Shown: one piece after another, positions 24,421 to 36,432 of the stretch
Position numbering within the stretch: the first letter of the stretch is position 1
How the letters are laid out: every line of letters starts with the position of its first letter
Source of the DNA: Bos javanicus
Taxonomy: Eukaryota > Chordata > Mammalia > Artiodactyla > Bovidae
Direction of reading: 5' to 3'
Assembly: GCF_032452875.1 (NCBI RefSeq)
Contig: NC_083869.1
Location: forward strand, 77,928,501 to 77,992,500
Length of the DNA stretch: 64,000 bases
Translations under genes and position numbers: made by a program
Notes under the pieces: generated by a model
Database searches by the model: none
Told to the model about the DNA's origin: nothing
What the model saw: the letters and a program-made list of their open reading frames with translations, nothing else

Positions 24421-24799
24421 CCTTGACTTATTTAATGGATAAAGTTTTATTATTTTGTCTTGCTCACTTGTTTTCCTTTCTTTCTCCACTTCATCTCTTC
24501 TCTAATTATACTTATTCTTTGACTAAATTTTTCTACAGACAAAAGGCAGACAGAGAACATGGGTAGTAGCCTATTCTGGGAAGTTCTCATAAAGTCCTGC
24601 TTGCTTATGATGACACTGAAGTTTAAAATGAGAAGGAGAAGTTATTGTCTCCAACAGGTCATAGATTAATTTGGGCAATGAGTATAAGCTGATGTCTTTT
24701 TGAGCTGGACAGAAAGCACTGCTAGGGCAACAGGGTTAGGGGCTGTAAAGTAGATGGTCTCAAACTGATAATTATATCTAGTATAATGAAAGTACTTTA

Positions 24800-25100
24800 G
24801 GAATGTTATTTTAACAACTTCATTGAAATATAATGGAATACAATATATTTGTACACACATAAAACATATAACTTTATGCTTTTAACGTATGTATAATACC
24901 TGTGAAATCATCACCATTGTTAATAAACATATCTATGTATATTCCTAGAGTTTTCCTATGTTCCTTAGTAATTCCTCACCTCAGCCTCTATCCATAGAGC
25001 CAATCATCTGCTTTCCAAGATATAGATTAATTTACATAAGTGGAATCATACAGTATATATTTTTCTTAGTATGACTCTTTTCATTTTGTATATTTTTGAA
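24800..25100 (-). repeat. Ancient L1 3' UTR-like fragment, antisense
   Basis: 'ttaacaacttcattgaaatataatgga ... gtgaaatcatcaccattgt ... cctcagcctctatccatagagccaatca ... cataagtggaatcatacagtata' follows the order of antisense old L1 3' UTR. Confidence 0.6.
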
Positions 25101-25674
25101 TGTAAATTTTGTAACTAGTGACACAAGTGACAATAATCAATGAGCTAGATAGTTTTTATATATAGTTATCTAATTAATTTCATCTACAAAATTAAATTAT
25201 TAAAAGGGTCTTTAAAGTGGTCCTTATGGAAATTGATTTGTTTCTGACAAAGGAAATCATTCCATTTGCAGAGGCTAATTATTTTACTCAGCTAGTAATA
25301 GAAGAAACAATGTATTATTATTATTGCACAACTGAAAGATGATTACAACAAAATGACAAATAGTAATTCATTAGTTTTTAAAGGAAGAAGACTTTCTCCT
25401 TAGTTTGTGTAATTCTCAGTTCAGAAGTGGAAAAGAAGCACTCTAGCTTTAAAATTCTGTATGGAGCATCAATTCTAAAAATTTATGTTTGATGAGGCAG
25501 CTTCCTCAGTGGCTTTATACTTTGAAAGGTCTCACAAGCCTCTGCAAACCCACACACTGGCTTCACATCCAATTTAAACAATACTATTACGAGAAAGACA
25601 TGAGATTTTCTTTTTTAATCTCTTAATTGAAAGGAAGACAATATATATCTTCAAGGGCTGATAGAGTTTTTAGA
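25101..25674. other. Unique AT-rich sequence
   Basis: No coding signal or recognised repeat. ATT/TTA-rich near 25,310-25,330. Confidence 0.4.
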
Positions 25675-26768
25675 AAGCAATATTTTTGAGATACAGTCAA
25701 TCTATAATATTATAAAAGTTTCAGGTATGCAAAATAGTGATTACCAAATTTTAAAGGTTATACTCATTTATAGTATTATAAAATATTGGTTATATTCCTT
25801 GTGATGAACAATATAGGCTTGCAGTTTATTTATTTTATATATAACAGTTTGCATCTCTTAATCTTCTACTTCTATCTTACCACTCTATGTTTTCCTCTCC
25901 CTACTGGTAGCGACTTGTTTGTTCTCTACATCTGTGAATTTGTTTCTTTTTGTTATATTCAGTAGTTTGCTTTATTTTTTAGATTCCACAAATAAGTGAT
26001 AACATTAAGTATTTGTCTTTCTCTGTTTGACTTATTTCACTAAGCATAATACCCTCCAGCTCCATCCATGTTATTGCAAATGACAAAATGGCATTCTTTT
26101 CCATGGGTGAGTGATACTCTGTGTGTGTGTGTGCATGTACGACATCTTTATCCATTCATCTGTTTGTGAACACTTAGATTGCTTCCATATCATGGTTATT
26201 GTAAACAATACTGCTATGAACATTGGGACACATGTATCTTTTCAAATTAGTGTTTTTGTTCTTTTTGTTCTGTTCTTTTCAGATACATACTCAGGAGTGA
26301 AATTGCTGGATCCCATGGTAGTACTATTTTTTAGTACTTTAAGGAAACTCCATACTGTTTTTTACATTAGCTGCTCCAATTTACATCCCCACAGTGTATA
26401 AAGAAGCATTTTCTGTTATCCACATCCTCACCAACATCTGTTGATTGTGGTCATTTGAATGAAAGCCATTCTGACTGTTCTGAGGTGATATCTTGTAGTT
26501 TTGATTTACATTTCTCTGACAATTAGCAATGTTGAGCATCTTTTCATGTGCCTACGTGTCTTCTGTGGGGAAAAAAAAAGTGTCTATTCAGGTCTTCCAC
26601 CCATTTCTTAATTGGGTTGTTTGTTTTTTCTTACATTGATATATCTAAGTTGTTTATATATTTTAGATATTAACTACTTAGTAGCCATAACACTTGCAAA
26701 TATTTCTCCCATTCAGTACATTGTCTTTTCATTGTATCCATGGTTTTCTTTGCTGAGTAAAACCTAAA
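25675..26768 (-). mobile_element. Old L1, 3' UTR and ORF2 3' end, antisense
   Basis: Long clear run of antisense L1 landmarks: 'gattccacaaataagtgataacatta', 'ttatttcactaagcataatacc', 'ccatccatgttattgcaaatgaca', 'gaaattgctggatcccatgg' and 'caatgttgagcatcttttcatgtg'. Small GT expansion at 26,120-26,132. It stops at 'ctttgctgagtaaaacc'. No reading frame survives. Confidence 0.88.
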
Positions 26769-26999
26769 TAGTGATATTTTAACAAAAGGAATACATATGC
26801 CTTTCACATACTGCTAAGAGGAATCAGCCAGGGTGGGATTAATATAATTCTATTTCAGTGAAAGGACAGTCATTTTTACAAATTACATTTTATAATTATT
26901 TTACTTTCTTCATTGTGATCAAAAAGTAGTCTCATCTGTAACTGTAAGTTTGAAAGATAAACCACATATTTACGTTTCTGAGATTTCTACCTAGTACAC

Positions 27000-27480
27000 T
27001 GTCAGTGAGTGATATCTGTTTCCTATAAGTCTATCACCAAGACACTGCATGAGGTGCTATGAGTGATTAAACAACATTTAAGGCACATTCCTCCCTTCAA
27101 GAAGATAATTAATGCTGAGCTAGGAGTAAAACATACATATAATGGATAACTTGGATTTCATAGTGACGGACAAGCATCTTGCAAAACCACAGAGAATTTA
27201 AGTGACCTGAGTGATCAGAGGAGAGAGCCTTTGGAAGCTGAGTGGTCCTGAGATCCCCAGAGTGGAGAACTGTAGATCAATTTTGAGGTGAGTAGGATTC
27301 AGGCAGGAAGAGTATTTGGGTTGGTGGCAGGAGAAGATTTCTGGATGGAGGAATAGGGATCACTAAAATGAACAAGACAAAATATAGTCTCAGAGGACAG
27401 CAACATCACCTGGGAATGAGGATGATGAATAAAAGAGTAGAACATGTCAAAGTGGATGAGGTTTGGAGAACCCAGAAGGG
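27000..27480 (+). repeat. Possible L2 remnant
   Basis: Weak but ordered resemblance to L2: 'actgcatgaggtgctatgagtg', 'cctcccttcaagaag', 'gtaggattcaggcaggaagag...ggatggaggaatagggatc'. Offered as tentative. Confidence 0.35.
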
Positions 27481-27799
27481 CCTATTGCCTGGGGCTAAGG
27501 ATAGATACGTTCATTGCATTCTTCATATTATTCTATAATTTTCCTACACTCTCATCCTTTCCAAAAGCATTGTAAAAGTCCCATGCTACTATTCATAACA
27601 AGAAAAAAAAAATTGATAGGAGTTGTAGGGATCAATTGCACCTGACCAGAACCCAGCCCACTGAGGTGTGGGGGGATTGGGATACTAACCTCTAGCAGTC
27701 ATATAGAAAGCCCAAGAATACCCAATCTTTTGGTCGTCTGGCCAGTGCTCTAGGGATAGGTGGAATAGTTATTGTTGTCTATGTACTTAAGTCTCAGAA

Positions 27800-27890
27800 T
27801 GTAAGGACTACATCTAAGACCACATAGCTAATAGGCCTAGCAACCAGACCACATGCTCTTGACTGTCATTCAGTGTTCTTTTCAGTAAAT
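27800..27890 (-). repeat. MIR-like SINE, antisense
   Basis: 'ctaagaccacatagctaataggcctagcaaccagaccacatgctcttgactgtca' corresponds to the antisense MIR order (aaggtcacatagctagtaag ... catgctcttaacca). Confidence 0.5.
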
Positions 27891-28179
27891 GAAGCAGCTA
27901 TTGGATGCTAAACTTGTTTTGAAGATTGACAGAAGTTGAGTAGTAAATCTGGAATTCAATAACTATGAACTAATGTTGGTGACCTTTAGACAATAGTGTT
28001 CTGCAGTGTCTTTTAGAATTATGTTATCTGTACATAACCCTTGTTCATATTTCTTTTTTTATGAATACTAAAATGTTAACACTGAATTTGTTATATATTT
28101 TAAAAATAAATAAACTGAGACTTTAACTTTTCCATCGTATTGTTTTCTTTGCTACTACCTTACAGAATCCTTTACTCTT

Positions 28180-28330
28180 CTGGTCAGTCACTGTAAAAGC
28201 ACCAAGCATATCTAGTTCCACCACAGATATACCGTGATATGCACTTTTGTTGTGTCTCCATAATACAGGGCAGTGCCTGCTCTAGTAGGAATACAGTCAG
28301 TAACGTTTGAGGATAAATAAGAATACATGA
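28180..28330 (+). repeat. L2/MIR-like 3' end
   Basis: 'tgtgtctccataatacagggcagtgcctgctctagtagg...gtttgaggataaataag' resembles the shared L2/MIR 3' end. Diverged. Confidence 0.4.
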
Positions 28331-28935
28331 GTATTTGAACTCCATGATGAAAAAAAAAATTCTTCCAAATTCTGCAATCCTAGAGTCCTTTAGAATTGTA
28401 AATACTCATGATAGTGTTCTAATCTTGATTTTTCCTCTTTCAGCAAAAGTTAAGAAACTAACCAACTGCAATGAACAAAAGGCATCAAATGTGATTGTTA
28501 CGCTGATTATTTCTTGGCAAATGGTGTGTTAGGGGCTCATTAGCAGCATGTTTTCTCAAAGAAACAAATGAGTTTCACATTCCCTTTCCTCTCCATTACC
28601 TTATGATATTTCTATTTCCTTTTGCTGATATCTCAGTGAATAAATTTAATACTGGACATCATTTTATCTCACTTCTGTGGAAATGAACTTATGGGTAAGC
28701 AATTATGATTTATTTGGATTAAACAGTAGGTTATACATGTTAGTTTTATCTGTGATTGACAAATACGCCACTTTGATATGAGAAGTTCATTATTCCACCA
28801 TGTTATTTTGGCTAATATATTACAATTATTTTTAAGTAGATAAATTAAGATTTTTAGTTGGAATTTCAATATTAAACTCTCAAAAATTAATGCAATGAAT
28901 ATACAGAAAAGAGGAAGCATATAGTAGACCTGAAA
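28331..28935. other. Unique AT-rich sequence
   Basis: No gene seen. Frames at 28,335-28,532 and 28,669-28,920 lack any signature. Confidence 0.4.
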
Positions 28936-28939
28936 AGCA

Positions 28940-29260
28940 CCATAGGCTTATTCAATATTATTAAGAATTTTACAATATTCACACAACAGTAGGATATAAA
29001 TTCTATTCACACTCCAATAGATTATAAACTAGGAGACACTGGAACATATCCAGGGGCATAAAACAAGGTGCAGAAACTTCATGGCCTAAAGATATTAAAA
29101 TCATACAGAGTCTGTTCTCTTGTCACTGTGGAATTAGGTTAGAAATGAATATCAAAAGATATTTGAAAGTAACATACATATTTTCAAGTGCAGTATGACA
29201 TTTACCAAGCGAGATATTTGACTTAGCCATTGAAAGCCTCAATAAAGTAAGAAGACTGAA
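28940..29260 (+). repeat. Ancient L1 ORF2 endonuclease-region fragment
   Basis: 'ccaggggcataaaacaag', 'attaaaatcatacagagtctgttctcttgtcactgtggaattaggttagaaatgaatatc' match the order of the old L1 segment around the SDHN motif. An adjacent stretch near 29,205-29,260 ('ttaccaagcgagatatttgac...cctcaataaagtaag') looks like a partial repeat of the same segment. Very diverged. Confidence 0.5.
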
Positions 29261-30165
29261 AAGACACAGAGGGTGATTACAGAAATTATTAATGAGAAAT
29301 TAATATCAAAGATACTTAAAAAATACTTTATAAATTAAATGTCCATTTTTATTAATAAGTGATGGATGTATCTAAGAAGCCATAACAAGGAAGATTAGGA
29401 AATATTTTTAACAGAATAAAAATGAAAAGAGAATTTACCAGAATTTGTTGTATGTACTTGAAAGTGGTCAATGCAGCTAAATGTAATGTGGAATCTTGAA
29501 TAAGGTATGAATATAAATAATGGACACTAGCATAAAATTCTTTGAAATTTGAATAAAATCTAAACTTTATTTAATAATATTGTATCACATGTTAATTTCC
29601 TGTTTTGTTTTTCATACAATATAGTATTTCTTTACATTCTTAGAATTGGATTAGATATTTCAAACCTCATTCAAATTTTTTTAAAATCACTAAGAAAATA
29701 AACATTCTAGTCTTTTAGCCATAATATTAGATGCTAAAATACATGGAACTATATCCAAGTTTTGAGTGAATATAAATCTGAAATCTATCTAGCATTCTAT
29801 TCAAACTAAATCAAACAAGCAGAATCCAAAAGTTATCAAGTGGAATCAGAATGTCATATATTTTTTTAGGTATGCAAAAATTGGTAAGTTTTCTCAAATA
29901 TGTATATTATATTATACATACTATCTATCTATCTATTTATTTATATTACACATACTATATATATTTATATATACAAAATATGTGTGTGTGTACAAAAGCT
30001 TTTCTACTACACTTGATAAAGGCTTGAGAAAGAACAACAACAACAAAAAAGAGACAGAGAAATTGGAGAACATAAGCAAAATGAAATGGGATCACTGAAT
30101 ATGAAATAGAAAAAGTGAAACAAACCAGATAAAAGTGAAATATCTTCATATGATTCAGTTGTTTT
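29261..30165. other. AT-rich unique sequence with short microsatellites
   Basis: A (TATC)n run at about 29,922-29,945 and a (TG)n at 29,982-29,991. No coding signal. Nothing else recognised. Confidence 0.45.
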
Positions 30166-30169
30166 TAAA

Positions 30170-30290
30170 CATGGATGCTCATAAGAAACACATCTGGAGC
30201 TTTGGATAAAAATAACAATGTCTGGACATTTGCATTTTTCAAAAAAATTCCAAGGTAATTCTGATATACTCTACCATGTTTTTTAATGTG
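30170..30290 (+). repeat. Possible MER5-like DNA transposon remnant
   Basis: 'atggatgctcataagaaacacatctggagctttgg ... ggacatttgcatttttcaaaaaaattccaaggtaattctgat' has the MER5A order (agaatcacctggagctt ... gcatttt aacaagctcccaggtgat). Tentative. Confidence 0.4.
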
Positions 30291-30774
30291 GAATTGACTA
30301 TTTTTTTAATGTAAAAGTGTTTGTGATGAATACCAAATATCCTCCCCACTGAGTAAGTAAAATATCCATTCCTTCCTCTATAAAGTTTTCAGAAAATATT
30401 ACTTATCGATGAAGTAGAGAAGTTATGTTTTAGATTCTTCAGTTTGAATGCAAAGCAAATGTAGTTTGATTTTAGGGAGAAATTTAATAGATGTGGTACA
30501 CACATCTGTGAAAACTTGTGGACAATGATCAATTATCACTATTTCAAGCAAAAATCCAGTTTTTGTTGTTGTTGTTTTGTGGTGCTTTGTTTTGCCTCCA
30601 CAAATTCCTTGATTGTATTGAGACAACGAAGCCTAAATGCAGCTTTTGTTGCATCTCATACTTGCTGTCCATGCGGGGGCTCCCTTTTGTCTTAGATTCA
30701 CCCCATTAAGTACCAGTATTCTTGTGCTTTTGCTTCATTGGAGACACTATTCACTCTATGGATATTTTTTCTCA

Positions 30775-31600
30775 TTTAATGGCCAAGACATGGAAACAAC
30801 TTAAGTGTCCATCAATGGATGAATGGATAAAGAAGATGTGGTTTGTATATACAGTAGAATATTATTCATATACAAAAAAGAATGAAATAGTATCATCTGC
30901 AGCAACATGGATGGACCTGGAGATTATCACACTAAGTGAAGTAAGTCAGACAAAGAACGGCAAGTATCATATAATATCACTTATTTGTGAAATCTAAAAA
31001 AAAAAAAAAAAGTTACAAGGAAACATATTTACAAAAGAGAAACAGACTCACAGACACAGAAAATAAGCTAATGATTACCAAAGAGGAAAGGGTGGGGAAG
31101 AAAGATAAATTAGGAGTTTGGGATTAATATACACACTGCTGCTGCTTCTGCAGCTAAGTCGCTTCAGTCGTGACCGAAGCTCCCCCGTCCCTGGGATTCT
31201 CCAGGCAAGAACACTGGAGTGGCTTGCCATTTCCTTCTCCAGTGCATGAAAGTGAAAAGTGAAAGTGAAGTCGCTCAGTCGTGTCCGACCCTCAGCGACC
31301 CCATGGACTGCAGCCTACCAGGCTCCTCCATCCATGGGATTTTCCAGGCAAGAGTACTGGAGTGGGGTAATATATACACACTACTATATATAAAAATAGA
31401 TAACTAACCAGGACCTCCAGTGTAACACAGGGAACTATACTCAATATCTTGTAATAATCTATAATGGAAAAAATCTAAATATATATATGCATAATATATA
31501 TATATGAATCAATATACTGTACCCACAAAACTAACACAATGTTGTAAATCAAGTGCACTTCAATAAAAGTAACCCCAATAAAAATAATAATAATAATGAA
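30775..31600 (+). mobile_element. Old L1 3' end, split by BOV-A2
   Basis: ORF2 C-terminus and 3' UTR. The frame 30,722-30,997 reads TWKQLKCPSMDEWIKKMWFVYTVEYYSYTKKNEIVSSAATWMDLEIITLSEVSQTKNGKYH, the well known L1 end region. The 3' UTR runs to the A-rich end (31,562-31,598) and is interrupted by the SINE at 31,138-31,367. Confidence 0.9.
31138..31367 (-). mobile_element. BOV-A2 SINE, antisense
   Basis: CTG-repeat tail at the low-coordinate end, two A units, internal deletion in the first unit (31,175-31,185). Flanks taatatacacact (31,125-31,137) and taatatatacacact (31,368-31,382) are the target duplication, differing by one TA unit. Confidence 0.92.
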
Positions 31601-31784
31601 TCTTTGAAGCATACATACATACTATAAGTCACCAGATTTTTTTCTGCTCCTCTGTATGAGATGCCAGCCTGAGCTATGGAGCTGCAGAGGTGGAAGGCCT
31701 GGATGGAGTCTTCCCTGAGGCAGGGGGTGTACAGGTAAGCAATTACAGAACAATGGGAGTCACCTGGGAGAGTTGGGTGGAGCT
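31601..31784. other. Unique, locally GC-richer segment
   Basis: Contains 'ggcagggggtgtacaggtaagcaatt' (31,719-31,744), a good match to a 5' splice-site consensus (CAG then GTAAGC) at 31,733-31,738. No exon can be claimed from sequence alone. Confidence 0.35.
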
Positions 31785-31793
31785 CAACAGAGA

Positions 31794-32070
31794 AGTCTGG
31801 AGAAGGCAATGACAACCCACTCCAGTACTCTTGCCTGGAAAATCCCATGGAGGGAGGGAGGAGCCTGGTAGGCTGAAGTCCATGAGGTCGTGAAGAGTCG
31901 GACACGACTGAGTGACTTCACTTTCACTTTTCATGCATTGGAGAAGGAAATGGCAGCCCACTCCAGTGTTCTTGCCTGGAGAATCCCAGGGACAGTGGAG
32001 CCTGAAGGGCTGCCGTCTATAGAGTCGCACAGAGTCAGACACTTCTGAATCGACTTAGCAGCAGCAGCAG
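31794..32070 (+). mobile_element. BOV-A2 SINE with TSD
   Basis: Two A units and AGC tail. Flanks caacagaga at 31,785-31,793 and 32,071-32,079. Opposite orientation to the BOV-A2 426 bp upstream. Confidence 0.93.
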
Positions 32071-32126
32071 CAACAGAGAGATACAAGTCAACACAGCCAA
32101 CCTTTGAATTCTCTGTCTTCATAGTG

Positions 32127-32330
32127 ATATGTTAGTTGTTTAGTCATGCCCGACTCTTTGCAACCCCATGGACTTCAGCCCACCAGGCTCCTCCATCAAT
32201 GGGATTTTTCAGGCAAGGATGCTGGAGTGTGTTGCCATTTCCTTCTCCAGGAGATCTTCCCGACCCAGGGATAGAACTCACATCTCCTGCACCTCAGGCA
32301 GATTCTTTACTGACTGAGCTATGAGGGAAA
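32127..32330 (-). mobile_element. Bov-tA SINE, antisense, with TSD
   Basis: Reverse-complement A unit then tRNA head. Flanks ctgtcttcatagtg (32,113-32,126) and ctgtcttcatggtg (32,331-32,344), 13 of 14 identical. Confidence 0.93.
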
Positions 32331-33010
32331 CTGTCTTCATGGTGGGAGGCTATTCTTAGGCAAATGTACATGGCATCTGCCCTTGGAAAAGCCTCTGAGG
32401 TTCTCCTGTGAGAAAAGTAGGAATGAAGAAAAAGGGGTGAAATGGTAGGGAAACAGAACCGAAATCTGATCTCCTGGAGCAGAGGAATCAGAAAAAGACT
32501 GTAGGAGAAAGAGAATACTTTTTAATCTGTTCCCAGAAGTTTTCATATGTTCATACTGGGTCCAATTTTTTATTTCTTTTGAATTTTTTAAATTGAAATA
32601 AATAGTTTACAATGTTGTATTAAATTCAAGTGTACAGTAAAGTGATTGAGTTTATATATATATTTCAGATTTCCTTGATAGGTTATTTCAAAATATTGAG
32701 TATAGTTCCTTGTATACAGTAGTTCCTTTTGGTTATCAGTTTTATACATAGCAATGTGCGTATATTAATCCCAAGCTCCTTATTTATCCGCTCCACTCCC
32801 TTTCCCCTTTGGTAACCATAAGCTTGTTTTCTCTACCTCTGAAGTGTTTATGTTTTATAAATAAAATCATTTGTATAATTTTTTTTAGATGCCACATATA
32901 AGTGATATCATATGATATTCATCTTTTTCTGTCTGACCTACTTCATTTAGTATGATAAGGCCCATTCATGTTGTTGCAAATAACATTTTATGGCTGAGTA
33001 ACATTTCATT

Positions 33011-34451
33011 AAATAAGAAGGTTGACAATATACAGCCTTGACGTACTCCTTTTCCTATTTGGAACCAGTCTGTTATTCCATGTCCAGTTCTAACTTGCTT
33101 TGTGACCTGCATATAGGTTTCTCAAGAGGCAGGTCAGGTGGTCTGGCATTCCCATCTCTTTCAGAGTTTTCCACAGTTTATTGTGATCCACACAGTCCAA
33201 GGCTTTGGCATAATCAATAAAGCAGAAATAGATGTTTTTCTGGAACTCTCTTGCTTTTTACATGATCCAGCAGATGTTGGCAATTAGATCTCTGGTTCCT
33301 CTGCCTTTTCTAAAACCAGCTTGAACATCTGGAAGTTCATGGTTCACGTATTACTAAAGCCTTGCTTGGGGAATTTTGAGCATTACTTTACTAGCGTGTG
33401 AGATGAGTGCAATTGTGTGGTAATTTGAGCATTCTTTGGCATTGCCTTTCTTTGGGATTGGAATGAAAACTGACCTTTTCCAGTCCTGTAGCCACTGCTG
33501 AGTTTTCCAAATTTGCTGGCAAATTCAGTGCAGCACTTTCACAGCATCATCTTTCAGGATTTGAAACAGCTCATGCAGAGTACATCATGAGAAATGCTGG
33601 GCTGGAAGAAGCACAAGCTGGAATCAAGATTGCCAGGAGAAATATCAATAACCTCAAATATGCAGATGACACCATCCTTATGGCAGAAAGTGAAGAGGAA
33701 CTAAAAAGCCTCTTGATGAAAGTGAAAGTGGAGAGTGAAAAATTGGCTTAAAGCTCAACATTCAGAAAACGAAGATCATGGCATCTGGTCCCATCACTTC
33801 ATGGGAAATAGATGGGGAAAGAGTGGAAACAGTGTCAGACTTTATTTTTGGGGGCTCTAAAATCACTACAGATGGTGACTGCAGCCATGTAATTAAAAGA
33901 TGCTTACTCCTTGGAAGTAAAGTATGACCAACCTAGACAGCATATTGAAAAGCAGAGACATTACTTTGCCAACAAACGTCTGTCTAGCCAAGGCTATGGT
34001 TTTTCCTGTGGTCATGTATGGATGTGAGAGTTGGACTGTGAAGAAAGCTGAGTGCCAAAGAATTGATGCTTTTGAACTGTGGTGTTGGAGAAGACTTTTG
34101 AGAGTCCCTTGGACTTCAAGGAGATCCAAACAGTCTATTCTAAAGGAGATCAGCCCTGGGATTTCTTTGGAAAGAACGATGCTAAAGTTGAAACTCCAGT
34201 ACTTTGGCTACCTCATGAGAAGAGTTGACTCATTGGAAAAGACTCTGATGCTGGGAGGGATTGGGGGCAGGAGGAAAAGGGGACGACAGAGGATGGGATG
34301 GCTGGATGACATCAGTGACTTGATGGACGTGAGTCTGAGTGAACTCCGGAAGTTGGTGATGGACAGGGAGGCCTGGCGTGCTGCAATTCATGGGGCCGCA
34401 AAGGGTCAGACATGACTGAGTGACTGAACTGGACTGAACTGAACTGAACTG
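33011..34451 (+). mobile_element. BovB LINE with inverted 5' half
   Basis: 33,011-33,571 is BovB reverse transcriptase sequence in antisense. From 33,572 to 34,451 BovB runs in sense to its CTGAA-repeat 3' end. The inverted part ends in consensus terms at 'ctgtatattgtca..ct.cttattt' and the sense part resumes at 'tgcagagtacatcatgag', only a few bases further on, so the two halves are contiguous in BovB. The unit is bounded by aacatttcatt (33,000-33,010) and aacattctatt (34,452-34,462), 9 of 11 identical, so it arrived as one insertion. Confidence 0.88.
33574..34415 (+). pseudogene. BovB polyprotein C-terminal remnant
   Basis: Translation in pieces gives a KYADDTILMAESEEELKSLLMKV box (33,655-33,725), then a frameshift ('gtgaaaaattggctt' lacks two bases against other copies at 33,737). 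33,924-34,415 follows, open for 163 codons: ITLPTNVCLAKAMVFPVVMYGCESWTVKKAE...LWCWRRLLRVPWTSRRSKQSILKEISPG...RKLVMDREAWRAAIHGAAKGQT. Nonfunctional. Confidence 0.85.
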
Positions 34452-34545
34452 AACATTCTATTGTACTGGAATATAAATATACCATTTTTTAAATCTATCA
34501 TCTGTTGATGGACATTTAGGGTTATTCCATATTTTGGCTATCAAT

Positions 34546-36240
34546 GTTTACTTCTAGTTTTACTGAGAAGGATAAACCTCACTGGAGAGCCTGGGACCGC
34601 ATGGCTAAGTACTCCAGAGTGATTGTCTCTGACAGCCTTGTCTTCCTTGGCCTTCTGATCTTCTGTGGATCCATTATGCTAACCTTGTGTCTGGAAACAA
34701 TTTTCTCCTGCTCAGTTCTGAGCTCCTGAAGATCAGGGTTCATCAGTTCAGCTGCTAGTACCCAGCCCTCATGCACAGAAATTTTTCAGAAAATGCACAA
34801 AAGAAAGGACAGCAGGGATTTGGAAACTGATTGAGAAAGCAATCTTACCTACACAGGTTTTTTCTGACAGTGTAATAGCCAGAACTGGAATGGCTACAAG
34901 GCAGCAGTGAGGCAAAAAGCATGAATGAGACATAACAAAGAGACAAACAATTTTAAAAACTGAAGCAAAGCAAAGTGGATAACCATTTGACAACTGGAAT
35001 AATATATGTGGAAAATGGGGTGGAGGGAATATTTCTATGGGATATGGAACGAGCAGAATATATTGTAGAATTAAGAGAGACAAAGAGAGGCAGGTGAGGT
35101 TTCTTGCAGGGGTGAAGGGAAAGTAATACATGGAGATCCAGGGGCAGAGCCAAGAATCTATCCCCTTAACCCCTGCAAAGACTGCAACAGAAAGGTCAGT
35201 TTCTAAAATCCACATTTCCCTGGGATTTGAATAATCTGGAGTTCTGTGGTCAACCTCTGGTGGGGGTTGTGGGGGAACATTAGAATGATCCTGTCAGCTG
35301 AATGAAGTATTTTGCTAACTGGAGCCACGGCCCTGCATTTCTTTGCCCTGCCTGGAGCAGTTATGGTCGCAGTTGCTAAGCTCTATTCTAATGTGGCAAT
35401 AGTTAACAGAGGCAAAATATTTGAGTTCTTTCTCTGGTTTCTCTATCTACTGTAGGTATGAATAGAGCTTTATAAGATGACATCATAAATCCTGTGATGA
35501 AATTTAAAAATATTTGTTCTTCACAGGCATTAAATATGCTGACAAAATATGAGCAGAAGCTCTAAAGAAAAACCATATCATAAACTCCATGCTTTTAAAA
35601 GTAGTTAATTTTCAAGAAGAGTTCTATATCAAGCTGTTTAAAATATTTCTTTTATGTCCCAAATTGTTTATGGTTTCCTGATTTTTGTGCAAAATATGAC
35701 AGAATGGATCATCAAACTCTCAAAAAGCACCATCAAGTAAAACATAAAAAAGGAGTTTATCAGATTTAGTACTGAAAAATTATATATTTATATAAATATA
35801 CTCACCGTCTGAAAAGAATCTTTCTTGAGTATATCAGGATTACCATTCTGTGTTTTCTGACAGTCCCTTCCTTACAGTGGTTAAATCATTTATTTTCTTT
35901 GACATCATTGATAGGACTACTAGAACTGTGAACTTTAACTGAAGAAAAATCTAGTATTTATTTTGATCAACCACTTTTGGGATAATAAAAATGTACACAT
36001 TTTAACAACAAGTCTGATTATCTCACCTCACAGTTGAGGGGTAGAGAATATCCAAACACTCTCCAAATACCACTGCAAAGAAGTGGCTAGATCTGGGCAA
36101 CATCACCTCTATGCAAAGAGATGAAGTAAACATGATTGCAAAAACATTAACCTTTATCAGATCATTGGGTTTCTGCTCGTGTGCTGTTGAGAGTTTCTAC
36201 TTCAAAGTGGAAAAGATAAATGAAGCCACATAATGTGGAA
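34546..36240. other. Unique sequence, no gene proven
   Basis: Holds the longest open frame not explained by a repeat, 34,769-35,215 on the minus strand (148 codons, leucine and phenylalanine rich). It has no recognisable domain, and the composition is what antisense of purine-rich DNA gives. A near-perfect 5' splice-site sequence, AG then GTAAGA, lies on the minus strand within 34,845-34,856. I do not call a gene. Confidence 0.4.
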
Positions 36241-36261
36241 AAGATAAATGGAAAGCTTATT

Positions 36262-36432
36262 GTTGGAGACTGATTTTGATTCCTGGGTTGGGAAGATCCC
36301 TTGGAGGAGGGAATGGCAACCCACTCCAATATCTTTGCCTGGAGAATCCCACAGACAGAGGAGCCTGGCAAGCTACACTCCATAGGGTTACAAAGAGTCA
36401 GACATGCCTGAAGTGACTAAGCATGCAAGCAT
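36262..36432 (+). mobile_element. Bov-tA SINE, 5'-shortened
   Basis: 'gattcctgggttgggaagatccc' at 36,279 onward, A unit with 'aatggcaacccactccaatatctttgcctggagaatccc', end 'gagtcagacatgcctgaagtgacta'. The tRNA head is degraded. No clear TSD. Confidence 0.8.

Larger units (their letters stand above)
32565..34545 (-). mobile_element. Old L1 3' UTR, antisense, split by BovB
   Basis: Antisense L1 3' UTR at 32,565-33,010 ('acagtaaagtgattgag', 'atagttccttgtatacagtag', 'cttcatttagtatgataa', 'tggctgagtaacattt'). It resumes at 34,452-34,545 ('aacattctattgtactgg ... ctgttgatggacatttagggttattccat'). The BovB element between them is younger. Confidence 0.85.

Noticed and set aside
34769..35215. Minus-strand 148-codon frame as a possible membrane protein
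   Set aside because: Hydrophobic bias follows from antisense of purine-rich DNA. No family motif, no promoter or ribosome-entry support, and an isolated frame in transposon-rich intergenic DNA.
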